A stretch of 64,000 nucleotides of DNA from Pseudomonas turukhanskensis (GCF_027922365.1 NZ_BSFN01000011.1:98725-162724); one strand, 5' to 3'. Numbered from the stretch's first letter, positions 1 to 8,849 are shown. The notes: generated from the sequence alone by a model not told the origin. Numbers and translations are program-made.

Positions 1-1003
1 TGCCGGTGTCGATTTCCGGCGCTTCGTCGAGTTGCTCGAAAATGCTTTCGGCGCCGGCCAACCCTTTCTGGATGGTGGCGCTGACTTCCGACAGCTGACG
101 AATTGGCTTGGGCAACAGGCCGGCGGCGGTGATGTAGGCGATCAGCTCACCGGGCGAGGCATCACCGCGAAGATAGAGCACCAGGTACATCAGAATCGCC
201 ATGCCGATGTAGATCACCAACTGCAGACTCGGGGTGTAGATCGACTGGGTGCGCGTCATGCCCAGGCTGCGGTTCATGTTGTCTTCGCTGGCGTTCAGGA
301 AGCGCTGCTTTTCGTAGGTCTCGCCGCCGAAACTGCGGACCACGCGGTAGCCCTGGATGGTTTCCGACGCAACGTGGGTGACGTCGCCCATGGCCACCTG
401 GATCTTCTTGCTCTGGCTGCGGAATTTCTTGCTGGCGCGGGTGACCAGCACCGCGATGATGGGCAGGATGCCCAGCAGCACCATGGTGAGCTTCCAGTTG
501 CTGTACACCAGGTAACCGAACAGGAACACCACGGTCAGGCCTTCGCGGATTACCACTTTGATGGCGTCAGTGGCGGCCCCGGTGACCATGGTCACGTTGT
601 AGGTGATGCGCGAAATCAGGTGCCCGGAATTGTTGTTGTCAAAATAACGATTGGGCAGCGTCAGCAGGCTGTTGAACAGCGCCACGCGCAGGTCATGCAC
701 CAACCCGCGCGAGACTTTGGCCAGGTAGTAGTTGCCCAGAAATGAGCCTATGCCCTGGTAGATCGCAATGAGTACAATCAGGATCGGTACGCCAAGCACC
801 AGGGAAATGCCGAAAAACTTGGAGTCTTTGGCCGGGTCCAGCGCATCGAGAAAGTGTTTGAGCATGTCGGCCAGCATCGGTTGGCTGGACGCGAAGATCA
901 CAAAGCCGACGATACTGATGGCGAACGCCCCCCAGTACGGCAGCACATACTTGAGCAGTCGCAAGTAGATTTTCAGACTGGATTGCTCACTGGTTTTGGC
1001 CAT
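1..1003 (-). CDS. msbA: Lipid A/LPS export ABC transporter MsbA, N-terminal part (cut by window edge)
   Basis: Inner-membrane flippase that moves lipid A-core across the membrane using ATP. Only the first 334 codons are in the window: they read MAKTSEQSSLKIYLRLLKYV and cover the ABC transmembrane domain (several hydrophobic segments, the 'GHLISRITYNV' and 'ETIQGYRVVRSFGGE' stretches typical of MsbA). The nucleotide-binding domain lies beyond base 1. The ATG at 1001-1003 is the first in-frame start that gives the family N-terminus. The start codon is only 35 bases from that of the divergent kinase-like gene at 1039, so the two share a tiny promoter region or have promoters inside each other. 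In P. aeruginosa msbA also borders the LPS core cluster, which fits this context. Confidence 0.93.
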   Translation of the reverse strand, partial: MAKTSEQSSLKIYLRLLKYVLPYWGAFAISIVGFVIFASSQPMLADMLKHFLDALDPAKDSKFFGISLVLGVPILIVLIAIYQGIGSFLGNYYLAKVSRGLVHDLRVALFNSLLTLPNRYFDNNNSGHLISRITYNVTMVTGAATDAIKVVIREGLTVVFLFGYLVYSNWKLTMVLLGILPIIAVLVTRASKKFRSQSKKIQVAMGDVTHVASETIQGYRVVRSFGGETYEKQRFLNASEDNMNRSLGMTRTQSIYTPSLQLVIYIGMAILMYLVLYLRGDASPGELIAYITAAGLLPKPIRQLSEVSATIQKGLAGAESIFEQLDEAPEIDTG

Positions 1004-1038
1004 TCGGCACGCCTCATACGACTGGCTTGAGAGAAAAG

Positions 1039-1653
1039 ATGCGGATTGTAGCAGCGAACGAATTACAAGATTGGCTCAGCCACGGCGAGCTTCTGGAAAA
1101 AGACAGTTTCGGCCCCAAAGTGGTGCGCCTGGCCGATGGCCGTCTGCTGAAGATCATGCGCAGCCGGCGCACGCCGTTGCTGGCACGTCTGCTGCCCTCG
1201 GCGCAGCGTTTCAGCCGCAATGCCCAACGCCTGCAACAGGCCGGCATTGCCACTCCGGTGATTGATGAATGCGTCTGGATTGACCGCGACAAAGCCGTAA
1301 GTGCCTGCCTCTATCATCCACTGCCCGGTGAGCCGCTGGACGGTCTGTTCCGCCACGACAAGGCCCGGTTTCTGGCCTTGCTGCCACAGCTGGGGGCCTA
1401 TATCCACCAACTGCACCAGCGCGGCATCTACTTTCGCTCACTGCACCTGGGCAATATTTTGCTGACCGGGGACGGCGACTTCGGCCTGATCGACTTTCTC
1501 GATATGCGCTTCAAGCGCGCACCGCTCGGCAAACGTTTGGTGCGGCGCAACTTCGAACACCTGCGCAGCTATTTGCAGCGGCGCAAAGTGGACGGTTTCC
1601 CCTGGGAAGAACTGCTGGCGGCCTATGCGCGCGCCAGCAATGCGTCCAACTGA
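1039..1653 (+). CDS. Small LPS kinase-like protein (InaA/WaaP fold), catalytic Asp replaced
   Basis: A 204-residue protein of the InaA/WaaP-like kinase fold, in the position of P. aeruginosa PA4998 next to msbA. The ATG at 1039 is chosen over the upstream in-frame TTG at 1027 because GAGAGAAAAG sits just before it. Seen in the sequence: a nucleotide-loop-like region near residues 20-40 (K38), a catalytic-loop equivalent YFRSLHLGNILL near 131-142, and a metal-binding LIDF at 150-153. In the catalytic loop the usual Asp is a Ser (S134), while the downstream His and Asn are kept. It may therefore be a pseudokinase or use another base; activity cannot be judged from sequence. Presumed role: LPS core phosphorylation or assistance to it, by context. 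Its 3' end overlaps the convergent gene ending at 1623 by 31 bases. Confidence 0.8.
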   Translation: MRIVAANELQDWLSHGELLEKDSFGPKVVRLADGRLLKIMRSRRTPLLARLLPSAQRFSRNAQRLQQAGIATPVIDECVWIDRDKAVSACLYHPLPGEPLDGLFRHDKARFLALLPQLGAYIHQLHQRGIYFRSLHLGNILLTGDGDFGLIDFLDMRFKRAPLGKRLVRRNFEHLRSYLQRRKVDGFPWEELLAAYARASNASN

Positions 1654-2450
1654 TCGCGGTCCACTTTCGGTATCAGCCGCTCGGGCAGGCGGCTTTTGCC
1701 GGTCAGGTTGTACACCTGAAACTGCGGTTTGATCACCCGCTCAGCCAGCAGCTGAAAGCTCGGCAGAATGTATTCCTCGAAATCGCCATCAAGGCGGCTG
1801 GGCACCGCTTCCTCCTCCCGCTCGTAAAAGCGCCCGGCAGCGGAGCTCAATTCCAGCCCCACCAGAAATACCTGATTGAAGCCCAGGTGATAGGCCAACT
1901 GGATGGCCCCATAAGGCGCCGTGCGCGCGTTGAAATAGCCCTTGCCCAGGTTACGACTGAAGCCGATACGGTTGGGTTTTTGCCGCAGCCACGAATAATT
2001 GCATTCGATATCGCCATCATCGCGCGACAACCGCGCAAACTGCCGTGGGCTCAGATGACGGTGGGCAGCATCGCAGCGCCCGGCGCGCTCCAGACGAAAC
2101 ACGGAACGCCCTTCCAACGCATCGGGCACCGTGCCCAACAGGGTTTCGATCACCCGCAGCGACAGCAGCAAATGGCGCGCGCGCTCTACCGCCTGCAACA
2201 TCATGGGCAGGCGGTTGCGCACAAAACTGCTGTCGTCACAGAGGTAATAGTCCGGGGCCATGCCGGCGCTGGTGAATCGGCAAATGGAGCCATTCACCGC
2301 CATCATCGGGTACTGCCCGTACTGTTCCAGCGCGAAGGCCTTGGTGGAAGGCCCGGAGGCGAGGATAAAGACGGGCCCGGAGCAACTGTTGCGATGCTCG
2401 TCGAAACGCTCGAACGGCACCGTTTTATTAGAAAGGTAGAACTCGCCCAT
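1623..2450 (-). CDS. DUF115/GT42-like cell-surface glycan protein, function unassigned
   Basis: A 275-residue cytoplasmic protein with a Rossmann-like N-terminus: VFILASGPST near residues 27-36, then 'MMAVNGSICRF' and 'GMAPDYYLCDD'. A second half contains 'YGAIQLAYHLGFNQVFLVGLEL' split over residues about 178-200. This layout (GxGPS, later LA..LGF..I.L.G.D/E, late N.T..S.L) is shared by DUF115/Maf-type proteins and GT42 sialyltransferase-like enzymes. A sugar-nucleotide transferase role in LPS is therefore inferred, not proven. ATG at 2450 has a GAGGG about 11 bases upstream. It lies 149 bases downstream of the capsule-type transferase gene and just after a palindrome at 2474-2494. I do not recognise a named homologue. 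Confidence 0.7.
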   Translation of the reverse strand: MGEFYLSNKTVPFERFDEHRNSCSGPVFILASGPSTKAFALEQYGQYPMMAVNGSICRFTSAGMAPDYYLCDDSSFVRNRLPMMLQAVERARHLLLSLRVIETLLGTVPDALEGRSVFRLERAGRCDAAHRHLSPRQFARLSRDDGDIECNYSWLRQKPNRIGFSRNLGKGYFNARTAPYGAIQLAYHLGFNQVFLVGLELSSAAGRFYEREEEAVPSRLDGDFEEYILPSFQLLAERVIKPQFQVYNLTGKSRLPERLIPKVDRDQLDALLARA

Positions 2451-2473
2451 CCAAGGCGTCCCTCGTCATCCTG

Positions 2474-2494
2474 ATGCATCGACCGTCGATGCAT
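2474..2494. promoter_or_regulatory. Perfect inverted repeat upstream of the gene at 1623-2450
   Basis: ATGCATCGA / TCGATGCAT, 9-base arms around a 3-base centre, ending 24 bases before the leftward ATG at 2450. There is no U-run after it on the minus strand, so it is more likely an operator or 5'-leader hairpin than a terminator. Function unknown. Confidence 0.4.
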
Positions 2495-2599
2495 TCCTGT
2501 AGTTTTCGAGGGGCCTTGGCGGCTGCGGTTCAGTCTGTTTTTGCGAACTCGCGATGGATTATGCGACGCCAGGCTCTGGCATGCGCTGCACACCCACAC

Positions 2600-3706
2600 T
2601 CAGCCCTGTCCTAACATCCGCCGGGCCACCCGCTGCAGGTGCTCGGCGTCGGCCTTCTGCCAACCGCCCTTGATGCAATAGTCATGGGCCAAGTAACGCA
2701 GGAAATTGCGCTTCACCCCGGCATCCAGCGGCCAGTTCGGGAAGCTTTTGACCGCGGCCAGCAGCTCGTCTGCCGAGTCGGCATGCATCACTACACCCGG
2801 CACGTTGAAGAAGGCCTGCCCCAGCGTCAGCACCGGCTTGGCCAACAACAGACTTTCCAGGCCGACCGTCGAGTTGAGGGTGATGACGAACTCGCTCTGC
2901 TCGATCAACTGCTGCGTGGCATTGCCGTTGGCGAACAGCAGGCGCTCGTGGGTGCGCTGGTGCAAATCCGGGTACACCTCACGGCTGGAGGGATGCTCCT
3001 TGAACACCACGGTTTTGCCGGTTTGGGCGGCAATACGCTCACCGAGGGCAAACAGCTCGCGCATGTTGCCAACCCAGGGCGAGAACAGCCGCACCTGGGT
3101 ATCACGGTCGTCCTGGAACGGCATGAAAATATAGCTGGGCGGCAGTTCGATGGGCGTGAGATTGGTGTGGCGTGGCTTGCGCGGAATCAGCACGACGTCG
3201 CCGTTTTCGTCATCGGTAGCAGCGGGGTAATTCAGGTAGAAGGCCTGATCACGCGGCACCGAGTTATGAAAGTTGACGCCCTTGGCGTCCAGCGTGGTGG
3301 TGTCCGGCAGCAGGCCATTCTCAAAAAAGAACGTGCCACATTCCGCTGGCTTCAGCGCGCGCAACAGCTGGCAGTAGCGGTGCGAGCCGTTCCACATGGC
3401 CAGCGTTTTGGGCTGTTCTCGCTTGAGCAGGGCGTGGGCACGCAGCCCCACCCAGGCCAGTTCCAGGCGCAGCAACAACCGGTACAGGCCGCCTTGGTAC
3501 TTATTCTTTACCCGACGCTCCTGGCACTTTTCTTCTACCAAGTGCGCCCAGTCAATGCGCGACAGGATTTGCCCCAGCTGCCAAGGGCGTGGCCACGGCA
3601 TCTGTGCGGGCACCACCACTTTGCCGTCAAGTTCGGTCTCATTGAGCAGGCGCTGAAAGTAGATGCTCTGGTGCTTGGCCAGGGAGAAAAACAGAAAGTT
3701 GGTCAT
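2600..3706 (-). CDS. KpsS/LipB-type capsular polysaccharide glycosyltransferase (possible Kdo transferase)
   Basis: A 368-residue protein beginning MTNFLFFSLAKHQSIYFQRL, with features of the Capsule_synth family (KpsS/KpsC/LipB): 'FFFENGLLPDTTTLDAKGVN' in the middle, 'FKEHPSSREVYP', and C-terminal 'LNSTVGLESLLLAKPVLTLG'. KpsS and KpsC are Kdo transferases that start capsule on a lipid, so a Kdo- or similar sugar-transfer step in LPS or surface glycan is a reasonable inference. The start at 3706 is preferred over longer frames because ATGA overlaps the stop of the upstream gene exactly. Last member of the wapO-wapH-GT operon before a 149-base gap. Confidence 0.78.
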   Translation of the reverse strand: MTNFLFFSLAKHQSIYFQRLLNETELDGKVVVPAQMPWPRPWQLGQILSRIDWAHLVEEKCQERRVKNKYQGGLYRLLLRLELAWVGLRAHALLKREQPKTLAMWNGSHRYCQLLRALKPAECGTFFFENGLLPDTTTLDAKGVNFHNSVPRDQAFYLNYPAATDDENGDVVLIPRKPRHTNLTPIELPPSYIFMPFQDDRDTQVRLFSPWVGNMRELFALGERIAAQTGKTVVFKEHPSSREVYPDLHQRTHERLLFANGNATQQLIEQSEFVITLNSTVGLESLLLAKPVLTLGQAFFNVPGVVMHADSADELLAAVKSFPNWPLDAGVKRNFLRYLAHDYCIKGGWQKADAEHLQRVARRMLGQG

Positions 3707-4962
3707 GGTCCATCCGAGCCATTCAAGGGGGCGCATTCGATATCGTCGGGCAGCGGCTGACCGTGCAGCAGGCACTCCAGCACACGCACGTTCTGCATCA
3801 GGCCATGGGAGCCATGGGACAGATGAAACAGGGCAAATGCGCGGGCCGCAGTGACGTGCGCAGGGTAATCGGCAGCGATGGCAGCAATGCCGTTTTGCAG
3901 GCTTGCCAGGGTGTGGATGCGCGGGCCGAAGAAGCGTTCCTGAGCGAAGATATCCTGGTCGCCGCTGAGGTTGACATAGAGCACCGGACGCCCGGCCAGG
4001 CCTGCCTCGATCACCGCGTTGGACATGATATTGACCACCACCGAGGCCTGCTCAAGGGCCTCGGCCAGCGTGCACTCGGCCGCCAGCAATTGCACATTGG
4101 CCAACTGCCCCGCCGCGGCTTGCCAGTAATTGCCCTGGCTGCGAGGGTGGCGCTTGATCAGCACCTGCCAATCGGCATTGGCCGCCGCCCAGTCACGCAA
4201 CAAGTCATAGGTGCGCTGGTAGCCCGCCTCTTTTTCCTTGTCCGGGCCCACGCCCAGCACCAGCAAACGCTGTTGTTGGCCATCTGCCGGCGCCAAGTCG
4301 TAGGCGCCGTCGATCATATGCGAGCCGGCCAGCACCGCTGTGGAGTCGCCAAAGCGCAGGGTGCGGGCCTGCAAAGCCTCCAGCGAGCTGCGGCCAAACA
4401 GCAGGTAAAAGTCATAGTCATTCATGCCCAGGCGCCGCGAGCGCTCCACCGTCGACGCATGGGCCAGATGCACCAGCGGCCGACCACGGGCCTGCATGGC
4501 CAGACGTAAAAAGGGGGAGTACAGGCTGCCATTGCGGTCGTTGAGCAGCACGCCGGGCTGATGGTGGCTGACCAGCCATTGCGCGTAGGCGGCATAACCG
4601 AAGTAACGCAGCGGCACAGACTGCGGTGGCTGTTGCAGCATGCGCTCGCGGCACACCACCGGCGGCGCTTGCAGCGCGGTTTCCAGCAGATGATGGCCGC
4701 GCTCGCGCAGGGCCTGGATAAACAACTTCTTGCGCGCAAAGGCGATAACTTTGGGGGCCGATTGCAACAGCAGAAAGTCGCAAGGCTCGGCAACTACCTG
4801 GGAGGCCAGGCAACGCCTGGCACGCAGACCAAAGCGCAGGTCCGCCCAGGCCTCGCGGGCGAATCGCACGGCGCTGCCCAGTACACCGTAGCGCTCGCGC
4901 AGCAAGCGCCAACGGTAACGGTCCAGCGCCTGCGCACGTTCAGCCCAGAGCTTGGGAGTCAT
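3703..4962 (-). CDS. GT-B glycosyltransferase-like LPS/surface glycan protein
   Basis: A 419-residue cytoplasmic protein. The C-terminal half looks like a GT-B nucleotide-sugar site: 'LLVLGVGPDKEKEAGYQRTY', 'QVLIKRHPRSQGNYW', then 'VVVNIMSNAVIEAGLAGRPV', an arrangement seen in capsule and CDP-glycerol-type transferases. The middle has 'HLAHASTVERSRR' and 'YDFYLLFGRSSLEAL'. The sugar donor cannot be read from sequence. ATGA overlaps with both neighbours (wapH upstream, the KpsS-like gene downstream) indicate translational coupling in one leftward operon. I do not see this gene in the remembered P. aeruginosa core locus, so it is probably a strain- or group-specific core/outer-core gene. Confidence 0.72.
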   Translation of the reverse strand: MTPKLWAERAQALDRYRWRLLRERYGVLGSAVRFAREAWADLRFGLRARRCLASQVVAEPCDFLLLQSAPKVIAFARKKLFIQALRERGHHLLETALQAPPVVCRERMLQQPPQSVPLRYFGYAAYAQWLVSHHQPGVLLNDRNGSLYSPFLRLAMQARGRPLVHLAHASTVERSRRLGMNDYDFYLLFGRSSLEALQARTLRFGDSTAVLAGSHMIDGAYDLAPADGQQQRLLVLGVGPDKEKEAGYQRTYDLLRDWAAANADWQVLIKRHPRSQGNYWQAAAGQLANVQLLAAECTLAEALEQASVVVNIMSNAVIEAGLAGRPVLYVNLSGDQDIFAQERFFGPRIHTLASLQNGIAAIAADYPAHVTAARAFALFHLSHGSHGLMQNVRVLECLLHGQPLPDDIECAPLNGSDGP

Positions 4963-6077
4963 GGTCGCCCGGCCATCAGCGGCAAGGCCCAGAACCGCTC
5001 GCGCACCGCTTCATCAGTAAAGCGCTCGTGCAAGCGTGCGGCCATGCGCTCGCGGCATTCTGGCAAGCGTTCGAGTTCGGCGGCTTGGCGGGCCAACTGC
5101 CGAGCCAAGCCGCTGGCATCGCCCAAGGGAAACAGCAAGCCCACGCCAGCCACCACCTCGACGCCGCCGCCACAGTCGGTGCAGATCACCGGCACATCAG
5201 CGGCCATGGCTTCGAGCAACACCATGCCAAAGGGCTCGTGATCGGAACTCAGGGCAAAAACATCAAAGGCGCGAAAATAACGGCGCCCATGAGCCACCTG
5301 GCCCAGAAAGCGCACCTGCCCGGCCACACCCAACTCCTGCGCCAAGGCCTTGAGCGCGCTTTCCAGCTTGCCGCTGCCCATGATTGCCAACAGGCTGTTG
5401 GGCGGCAATTGCGGCAAAGCCTGGGCAAAGCCACGCAGCAGGGTGGCCTGGTCTTTATCCGGGTGCAGGCGCCCGACATTGCCCACCACCCAACTGTCCT
5501 TGGCCAGGCCAAGCGCCTCGCGGGCCTGTTCACGGTCCAGCAATTCAGCCTGAATGGCCGCCAGATCGACGCGGTTGTACAAGGTTTCGATACGTTCAGC
5601 TGGCCAACCGGGCAACGACTCGCGGATATCGTCGCGCACAGCATCGGACACCCCGAGCAAACTCAGGCGCCGTTTGAACCAGTTGGCAAACAGAAAGCGG
5701 GAACGCCGGCGGTAATCACCGAAGGCATGGTGCACGCCGATCACCGGCAGGTCGGTACCGAGCAACGCCACATACACCGGTTTGAAACGGTGGGCGATGC
5801 AGAACGCAAAGGAGCGTTGGCGGGCGATTCGCTTGATATCGGCAATGGCAGCCAGCTTCAGGCCGCGTACATCGGCGCTGTGGTAGCCGAGAAAAATCAC
5901 CTCATCGGAACCCGAGCCCGCCTCTACAGCGGCGCTCGGTTCACCGGTCAGATAAACCGTGGTGACTTTGTACGGCGTGCCAACAAACAGGCTGGCGTAC
6001 TGACGGGCACAGTCCAGAAACGGCCCGTCATAACCATGGCAGAACTGCAGAACACGCAGTTCAGTTGAGTGCGTCAT
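4959..6077 (-). CDS. wapH: Family-4 glycosyltransferase of LPS core (WapH-like)
   Basis: A 372-residue GT4 retaining glycosyltransferase. The C-terminal domain shows 'WVVGNVGRLHPDKDQATLL', 'LLAIMGSGKLESAL', 'FDVFALSSDHEPFGMVLLEA' and 'EPFG' (E-x7-E type GT4 signature). In P. aeruginosa WapH (PA5004) adds a core glucose and lies directly beside the carbamoyltransferase gene, as here, which supports the name; the exact sugar remains inferred. The ATG at 6075-6077 overlaps the end of wapO by 17 bases. An alternative in-frame start lies four codons upstream. The stop overlaps the next gene's ATG. Confidence 0.83.
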   Translation of the reverse strand: MTHSTELRVLQFCHGYDGPFLDCARQYASLFVGTPYKVTTVYLTGEPSAAVEAGSGSDEVIFLGYHSADVRGLKLAAIADIKRIARQRSFAFCIAHRFKPVYVALLGTDLPVIGVHHAFGDYRRRSRFLFANWFKRRLSLLGVSDAVRDDIRESLPGWPAERIETLYNRVDLAAIQAELLDREQAREALGLAKDSWVVGNVGRLHPDKDQATLLRGFAQALPQLPPNSLLAIMGSGKLESALKALAQELGVAGQVRFLGQVAHGRRYFRAFDVFALSSDHEPFGMVLLEAMAADVPVICTDCGGGVEVVAGVGLLFPLGDASGLARQLARQAAELERLPECRERMAARLHERFTDEAVRERFWALPLMAGRP

Positions 6078-7818
6078 ACCCGTCCGCACCTTCCTTGATC
6101 ACCAGAATGTCTTCCATGATCAGGTACTGCAGGTCCGAGCCGAAGAACATGTTCAGGGCGTCAGTCGGCGAGCAGATCATCGGCTCGCCACGGCGGTTGA
6201 GCGAGGTGTTCAACGACACGCCGTTGCCGGTAAGGCCTTCCAGGGCCTTCATCATGTCGTAGTAGCGCGGGTTGTACTCGCGCTTGAGCACCTGCGCACG
6301 CGAGGTACCGTCTTCGTGCACCACTTCCGGCACGCGGGTTTTCCACTCTTCAGCCACTTCGAAGGTGAAGGTCATGAACGGTGCCGGGTGGTCGACCTTG
6401 ATCATCTGCGGGCCGACGGTATCCAGCATCGACGGGCAGAAGGGGCGCCAGCGCTCACGGAACTTGATCTGTTCGTTAATGCGATTGGCCACGCCGGCAA
6501 TGCTCGGGCAACCAATGATCGAACGGCCACCGAGGGCGCGCGGCCCGAACTCCATACGGCCCTGGAACCAGGCGACCGGGTTGCCGGCGACCATGATCTC
6601 GGCGATGCGCTGCGGCATTTCCTCGATCTGCTTCCACTTCGGCTTACTCGGGTGGCGGGCGCAGGCGGCGATCACGTCTTCGTTGGAATACGAAGGGCCG
6701 AGGTACACGTGCTCCATCTTCTCCACCGGCACACCGCGCTTGTGCGAGATATACGCCGCGGCGCCAACCGCGGTACCGGCGTCACCGGAAGCCGGCTGCA
6801 CAAACAGCTCCTTCACTTCCGGGCGGGCGATGATGCGCTGGTTGAGTTTGACGTTCAGCGCGCAACCACCGGCGAAGGCGATCTTGCCGGTTTCCTTGAG
6901 GATATCGCCCAGGTAGTAATCCATCATCTGCAACGCCAGCTTCTCGAACAGCGCTTGCATGCTGGCGGCGTAGTGGATGTAAGGGTCATCGGCGATATCG
7001 CCTTCGCGTTTGGGACCCAGCCACTCGATCAGCTTGGGCGAGAAATAGAAGCCCTTGCCGTTCTCTTTATAGCGACGCAGGCCAATCACGTTGGCGTACT
7101 CGGTGTTGATGATCAGCTCGCCGTTTTCAAACTTGGCCAACCGCGAGAAATCGTATTTGCTGGCGTCGCCATAAGGCGCCATGCCCATGACCTTGAACTC
7201 GCCATCGAGCATTTCGAAACCGAGGAATTCGGTGATCGCGCCGTACAGGCCGCCGAGGGAATCCGGGTCGAAGAATTCCTTGATCTTGTGGATCTTGCCG
7301 TTCTCGCCGTACCCGAAAAAGGTGGTGGCGTACTCACCCTTGCCGTCGATGCCCATGATCGCGGTCTTCTCGGTAAAGCCCGAGCAGTGGTAAGCGCTGG
7401 AAGCGTGCGCCAGGTGATGCTCCACCGGCTCGATCTTGATTTTCTTCGGGTCGAAACCCAGTTGCTCCAGGCACCAGACAATCTTGTTGCGGTAGCGCTT
7501 GTAGCGACGGTTGCCCATAAGAATGGCGTCGAGGGAACGGTCCGGCGCATACCAGTAACGCTTGGCGTAATGCCAGCGGGCTTTGCCGAACAGACTGATG
7601 GGCGCAAATGGAATGGCCACTACATCAACATCAGACGGCCTGATGCCAGCCTGTTCCAGACAGAACTTGGCCGACTCGTAGGGCATACGGTTCTTGGCGT
7701 GCTTGTCGCGCACAAAGCGCTCTTCTTCGGCGGCCGCGATCAACTTGCCGTCGATATACAGGGCAGCGGAAGGATCATGACTGAGGGCGCCGGAAAGGCC
7801 GAGAATCGTCAATGCCAC
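6061..7818 (-). CDS. wapO: LPS core carbamoyltransferase (NodU/TobZ family)
   Basis: Transfers a carbamoyl group from carbamoyl phosphate, in Pseudomonas LPS to a core heptose. With a GTG start at 7816-7818 (AGAGG six bases upstream) the protein is 585 residues, which I remember as the length of PA5005. The longer frame from 7959 has no matching N-terminus. Seen: N-terminal 'ILGLSGALSHDPSAALYIDG' and 'AAAEEERFVRDKH', 'VEHHLAHASSAYHCSG' (Kae1-like metal site with the HxxxH arrangement), 'GIDGKGEYATTFFG', and C-terminal 'WFQGRMEFGPRALGGRSI', the YrdC-like carbamoyltransferase signature. First gene of the leftward wapO-wapH-GT-GT operon. No strong promoter can be assigned in the 270 bases upstream. 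Confidence 0.9.
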   Translation of the reverse strand: MALTILGLSGALSHDPSAALYIDGKLIAAAEEERFVRDKHAKNRMPYESAKFCLEQAGIRPSDVDVVAIPFAPISLFGKARWHYAKRYWYAPDRSLDAILMGNRRYKRYRNKIVWCLEQLGFDPKKIKIEPVEHHLAHASSAYHCSGFTEKTAIMGIDGKGEYATTFFGYGENGKIHKIKEFFDPDSLGGLYGAITEFLGFEMLDGEFKVMGMAPYGDASKYDFSRLAKFENGELIINTEYANVIGLRRYKENGKGFYFSPKLIEWLGPKREGDIADDPYIHYAASMQALFEKLALQMMDYYLGDILKETGKIAFAGGCALNVKLNQRIIARPEVKELFVQPASGDAGTAVGAAAYISHKRGVPVEKMEHVYLGPSYSNEDVIAACARHPSKPKWKQIEEMPQRIAEIMVAGNPVAWFQGRMEFGPRALGGRSIIGCPSIAGVANRINEQIKFRERWRPFCPSMLDTVGPQMIKVDHPAPFMTFTFEVAEEWKTRVPEVVHEDGTSRAQVLKREYNPRYYDMMKALEGLTGNGVSLNTSLNRRGEPMICSPTDALNMFFGSDLQYLIMEDILVIKEGADGYDALN

Positions 7819-8090
7819 GGGAAACCTCTTGCAACGACGCAGAACCAAGCCTGCGCGAAAAGTCGGACGACAGGCCGGGAAATCAATGGGCTGTCTGATA
7901 AAGCCGGGGATTATAGCCGGTGCGTTGGGCTGGGTGCGAGCGTGGTGGGCGCGGGGCAAAGAAGGGGCCTGAGACCTTGCGCACGTAACGGCAGGAGTTG
8001 CCCGGACTCAAGCCCTGCGGCGTCGGACTTCGGCGTACCGAGAAGCCCTATAGGTTGTGTGGCCCGACACGGACGTCAGTCAGGCTGGTC

Positions 8091-8630
8091 ATGCCTTTTT
8101 TCCCACCTATCACGCTTAACGGCGAAACCTACGATCTTTCGCACCTTGACCCGATGACGCTCAACATCGATAGCGCCATGGCCGCGAAGGTGTTGACGGT
8201 GGGCGTGCGGTTTAGCAATCACTGCTTTACCAAGGCCTACAACGCCCAAGATCATCCAGCGGGACCAATTTTGTTGGACGCAGGGGGACGGCAACGCAGC
8301 TTTTGCCAAAAACGCTACACCCTGTCGCTGCAACTCGGCCAATTACTCAGCGAACTCAACCATCCCAAAATCCAAGTTTGGCAGACGGTAGAAAGGCGGA
8401 ACTGGGTGTACTCAACGACAGTAGAGGGCCATCAGGGCCCCTACCACGTATTCTTTGAGATAAAGCGCAATGATAGGAAAAATCGCCGTCGAGAAGATCT
8501 GAACATGGTGATCGAAAGCGCATACCCTGAAGGCGACTTGCGTGGCGGTCCTAGCCGATTTGGCCGTATGGGCTTTTTGCTGTTATGCGGGAAGATTTAC
8601 ACAAGGAAACCGACAGCCACAAAACGCTGA
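8091..8630 (+). CDS. Hypothetical protein, orphan, lower GC than neighbours
   Basis: A 179-residue protein starting MPFFPPITLNGETYDLSHLD; the ATG at 8091 is chosen because the upstream part of the frame is not protein-like. It has no signal peptide or membrane segment. Notable parts are 'VGVRFSNHCFTKAY' (His-Cys pair), 'GRQRSFCQKRYTLSLQLG', a basic run 'KRNDRKNRRREDLNMV' and 'VIESAYPEGDL'. The C-terminal beta-hairpin style (basic residues then a V/I-x-S-A-Y-P ending) recalls small RelE/barnase-like nuclease toxins of phage origin, but this is only a resemblance and no cognate antitoxin is visible. By eye its base composition is less GC-rich than the surrounding genes and it has its own terminator. 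Both suggest an acquired single-gene unit. Confidence 0.7.
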   Translation: MPFFPPITLNGETYDLSHLDPMTLNIDSAMAAKVLTVGVRFSNHCFTKAYNAQDHPAGPILLDAGGRQRSFCQKRYTLSLQLGQLLSELNHPKIQVWQTVERRNWVYSTTVEGHQGPYHVFFEIKRNDRKNRRREDLNMVIESAYPEGDLRGGPSRFGRMGFLLLCGKIYTRKPTATKR

Positions 8631-8634
8631 AAAG

Positions 8635-8660
8635 CAAAAAGGCGCCTAAGCGCCTTTTTG
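8635..8660 (+). terminator. Rho-independent terminator after the gene at 8091-8630
   Basis: AAAAAGGCGCCTAAGCGCCTTTTT: a GGCGC/GCGCC stem extended by A-U pairs, followed by the T-run. It starts a few bases after the stop codon and the A-rich side makes it potentially bidirectional. Confidence 0.85.
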
Positions 8661-8849
8661 TACAGCCATCCGGACACCACTAGCTTTCGCTTAGGCCCGC
8701 CTTGCGCGAGCACTGGTTTGCACCAGCTGGGAAGCGTTCGATCTCATCCGGTCAGTCGCTTCGAAGGGCCAATTATTCTCCTGCGGGTTGCTATAGACAA
8801 CCCCGCCGCCCCTCGAATTGACGACCGGCGTCCCGACGGAGATACGCGG

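Noticed and set aside
2639..3760. 373-codon rightward frame antisense to the KpsS-like gene
   Set aside because: The minus-strand product has capsule-family motifs and ATGA coupling; the antisense product has none.
6316..8157. 613-codon rightward open frame antisense to wapO
   Set aside because: Shadow of the carbamoyltransferase frame; composition His/Gln/Ala-rich, no family features.
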